Shown here one piece after another: positions 61,729-64,000 of a stretch of 64,000 nucleotides of DNA. Numbering within the stretch: the stretch's first letter is position 1; each line of letters opens with the position of its first letter. A program made the position numbers and the translations under genes. The stretch spans positions 22,495,516 to 22,559,515 of the forward strand of contig OX123193.2 in NCBI GenBank assembly GCA_944739405.2, written 5' to 3'. Source of the stretch: Euclidia mi (Eukaryota > Arthropoda > Insecta > Lepidoptera > Erebidae). Under the pieces are notes generated by a model. That model saw only the letters and a list, made by a program, of their open reading frames with translations. It was not told the DNA's origin and did not search any database.

Positions 61729-64000
61729 GTATATAACCGTCCGTCAGCCTACAAGTGACAAGTCACACAGTAGACAGCAAGTGTGCGAGGCGTCCGTGCG
61801 CCACGCCTTACTGCGCGAGTGTCTCTACGTGCACGCCGGGGCTGACCTCGAGCCGCAGGGATACGACCTCATACGGTTCGACAACAAAGATATATAACCG
61901 TCCGTCAGCCTACAAGTGACAAGTCACACAGTAGACAGCAAGTGTGCGAGGCGTCCGTGCGCCACGCCTTACTGCGCGAATGTCTCTACGTGCACGCCGG
62001 GTCTGACCTCGAGCCGCAGGGATACGACCTCATACGCTTCGACAACAAAGGTATATAACCGTCCGTCAGCCTACAAGTGACAAGTCACACAGTAGACAGC
62101 AAGTGTGCGAGGCGTCCGTGCGCCACGCCTTACTGCGCGAGTGTCTCTACGTGCACGCCGGGTCTGACCTCGAGCCGCAGGGATACGACCTCATACGCTT
62201 CGACAACAAAGGTATATAACCGTCCGTCAGCCTACAAGTGACAAGTCACACAGTAGACAGCAAGTGTGCGAGGCGTCCGTGCGCCACGCCTTACTGCGCG
62301 AGTGTCTCTACGTGCACGCCGGGTCTGACCTCGAGCCGCAGGGATACGACCTCATACGCTTCGACAACAAAGGTATATAACCGTCCGTCAGCCTACAAGT
62401 GACAAGTCACACAGTAGACAGCAAGTGTGCGAGGCGTCCGTGCGCCACGCCTTACTGCGCGAGTGTCTCTACGTGCACGCCGGGGCTGACCTCGAGCCGC
62501 AGGGATACGACCTCATACGCTTCGACAACAAAGGTATATAACCGTCCGTCAGCCTACAAGTGACAAGTCACACAGTAGACAGCAAGTGTGCGAGGCGTCC
62601 GTGCGCCACGCCTTACTGCGCGAGTGTCTCTACGTGCACGCCGCGGCTGACCTCGAGCCGCAGGGATACGACCTCATACGCTTCGACAACAAAGGTATAT
62701 AACCGTCCGTCAGCCTACAAGTGACAAGTGACACAGTAGACAGCAAGTGTGCGAGGCGTCCGTGCGCCACGCCTTACTGCGCGAGTGTCTCTACGTGCAC
62801 GCCGGGGCTGACCTCGAGCCGCAGGGATACGACCTCATACGCTTCGACAACAAAGGTATATAACCGTCCGTCAGCCTACAAGTGACAAGTCACACAGTAG
62901 ACAGCAAGTGTGCGAGGCGTCCGTGCGCCACGCCTTACTGCGCGAGTGTCTCTACGTGCACGCCGGGGCTGACCTCGAGCCGCAGGGATACGACCTCATA
63001 CGCTTCGACAACAAAGGTATATAACCGTCCGTCAGCCTACAAGTGACAAGTGACACAGTAGACAGCAAGTGTGCGAGGCGTCCGTGCGCCACGCCTTACT
63101 GCGCGAGTGTCTCTACGTGCACGCCGGGGCTGACCTCGAGCCGCAGGGATACGACCTCATACGCTTCGACAACAAAGGTATATAACCGTCCGTCAGCCTA
63201 CAAGTGACAAGTCACACAGTAGACAGCAAGTGTGCGAGGCGTCCGTGCGCCACGCCTTACTGCGCGAGTGTCTCTACGTGCACGCCGGGGCTGACCTCGA
63301 GCCGCAGGGATACGACCTCATACGCTTCGACAACAAAGGTATATAACCGTCCGTCAGCCTACAAGTGACAAGTGACACAGTAGACAGCAAGTGTGCGAGG
63401 CGTCCGTGCGCCACGCCTTACTGCGCGAGTGTCTCTAAGTGCACGCCGGTGCTGACCTCGAGCCGCAGGGATACGACCTCATACGCTTCGACAACAAAGG
63501 TATATAACCGTCCGTCAGCCTACAAGTGACAAGTCACACAGTAGACAGCAAGTGTGCGAGGCGTCCGTGCGCCACGCCTTACTGCGCGAGTGGCTCTACG
63601 TGCACGCCGGGGCTGACCTCGAGCCGCAGGGATACGACCTCATACGCTTCGACAACAAAGGTATATAACCGTCCGTCAGCCTACAAGTGACAAGTGACAC
63701 AGTAGACAGCAAGTGTGCGAGGCGTCCGTGCGCCACGCCTTAGTGCGCGAGTGTCTCTACGTGCACGCCGGGGCTGACCTCGAGCCGCAGGGATACGACC
63801 TCATACGCTTCGACAACAAAGGTATATAACCGTCCGTCAGCCTACAAGTGACAAGTCACACAGTAGACAGCAAGTGTGCGAGGCGTCCGTGCGCCACGCC
63901 TTACTGCGCGAGTGTCTCTACGTGCACGCCGGGGCTGACCTCGAGCCGCAGGGATACGACCTCATACGCTTCGACAACAAAGGTATATAACCGTCCGTCA
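61621..64000 (+). repeat. 161-bp tandem array of ATG2 exon 10 plus intron, at least 14.8 copies
   Basis: TGTGCGAGGCGTCCGTGCGC starts at 61621 and every 161 bp to 63875; the fifteenth copy is cut by the window end. Each unit is 108 nt of exon 10, the donor GTATATAACC and 53 nt of intron ending AGACAGCAAG. Copies differ by only a few bases, with intron and exon parts equally conserved. Copy 2 has lost the donor (GT to AT); copy 12 has TAC to TAA. From copy 7 the intron variant GTGACAC/GTCACAC alternates, showing a 322-bp dimer. The array may extend beyond the window. Confidence 0.96.

Noticed and set aside
61621..64000. CRISPR-like or bacterial repeat array
   Set aside because: Unit has no spacers, is contiguous at 161 bp, and derives from a eukaryotic exon and intron.

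Overview
This is a 64 kb window of an insect nuclear genome, most likely a moth or butterfly. That reading rests on the introns, the AT-rich non-coding DNA, the 5'-TC...CTAG-3' Helitron fragments, the tRNA-derived SINEs with a TCGGAGAGCACG core, the CsRn1/Kabuki-type Gypsy element and the mariner. The species call is inference. Nothing bacterial is present.

Host genes. Two genes encode the N-terminal chorein domain of the autophagy lipid-transfer protein ATG2, in the same orientation. The upstream gene (start 19874, stop 29813-29815, five exons) encodes a 376-residue protein that ends where true ATG2 carries on. The downstream gene (start 40245, ten exons found, running off the right edge) is the full-length type: 637 codons are in the window and every exon-exon phase closes. 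The two share intron positions and phases but differ strongly in sequence, so the upstream gene is an old partial duplicate or a short paralogue. At the right edge the 3' part of ATG2 exon 10, with its splice donor and 53 bp of intron, is tandemly repeated at a strict 161-bp period at least 14.8 times, to the end of the window. A decayed THAP zinc-finger domain lies at 15.4-15.9 kb.

Mobile DNA, left to right. Jockey-type LINE end (1-2.66 kb). CsRn1-type Gypsy element (2.68-9.93 kb, minus strand), interrupted by a hAT-like element with a 76-bp minisatellite and by a Harbinger-like MITE. Apparently intact mariner (10.53-11.83 kb). LTR element with identical LTRs and a Gag-integrase fusion (16.4-18.2 kb). 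RTE LINE (20.27-27.67 kb) inside intron 1 of the short ATG2-like gene, split by a 3-kb TTAA element and a 1.4-kb TIR element. SINEs (one 5S-rRNA-like), small Helitrons, hAT elements with 8-bp duplications, a broken minus-strand LINE, and a piggyBac remnant ending about 240 bp before the ATG2 start codon.

The last large ATG2 intron found (50.03-60.65 kb) is almost wholly two Helitrons in head-to-tail tandem. The first carries a hAT-like element with a 99-bp array and a second TTAA element; the second is an uninterrupted copy that serves as a natural empty-site control. Target-site duplications found by eye order most insertions.
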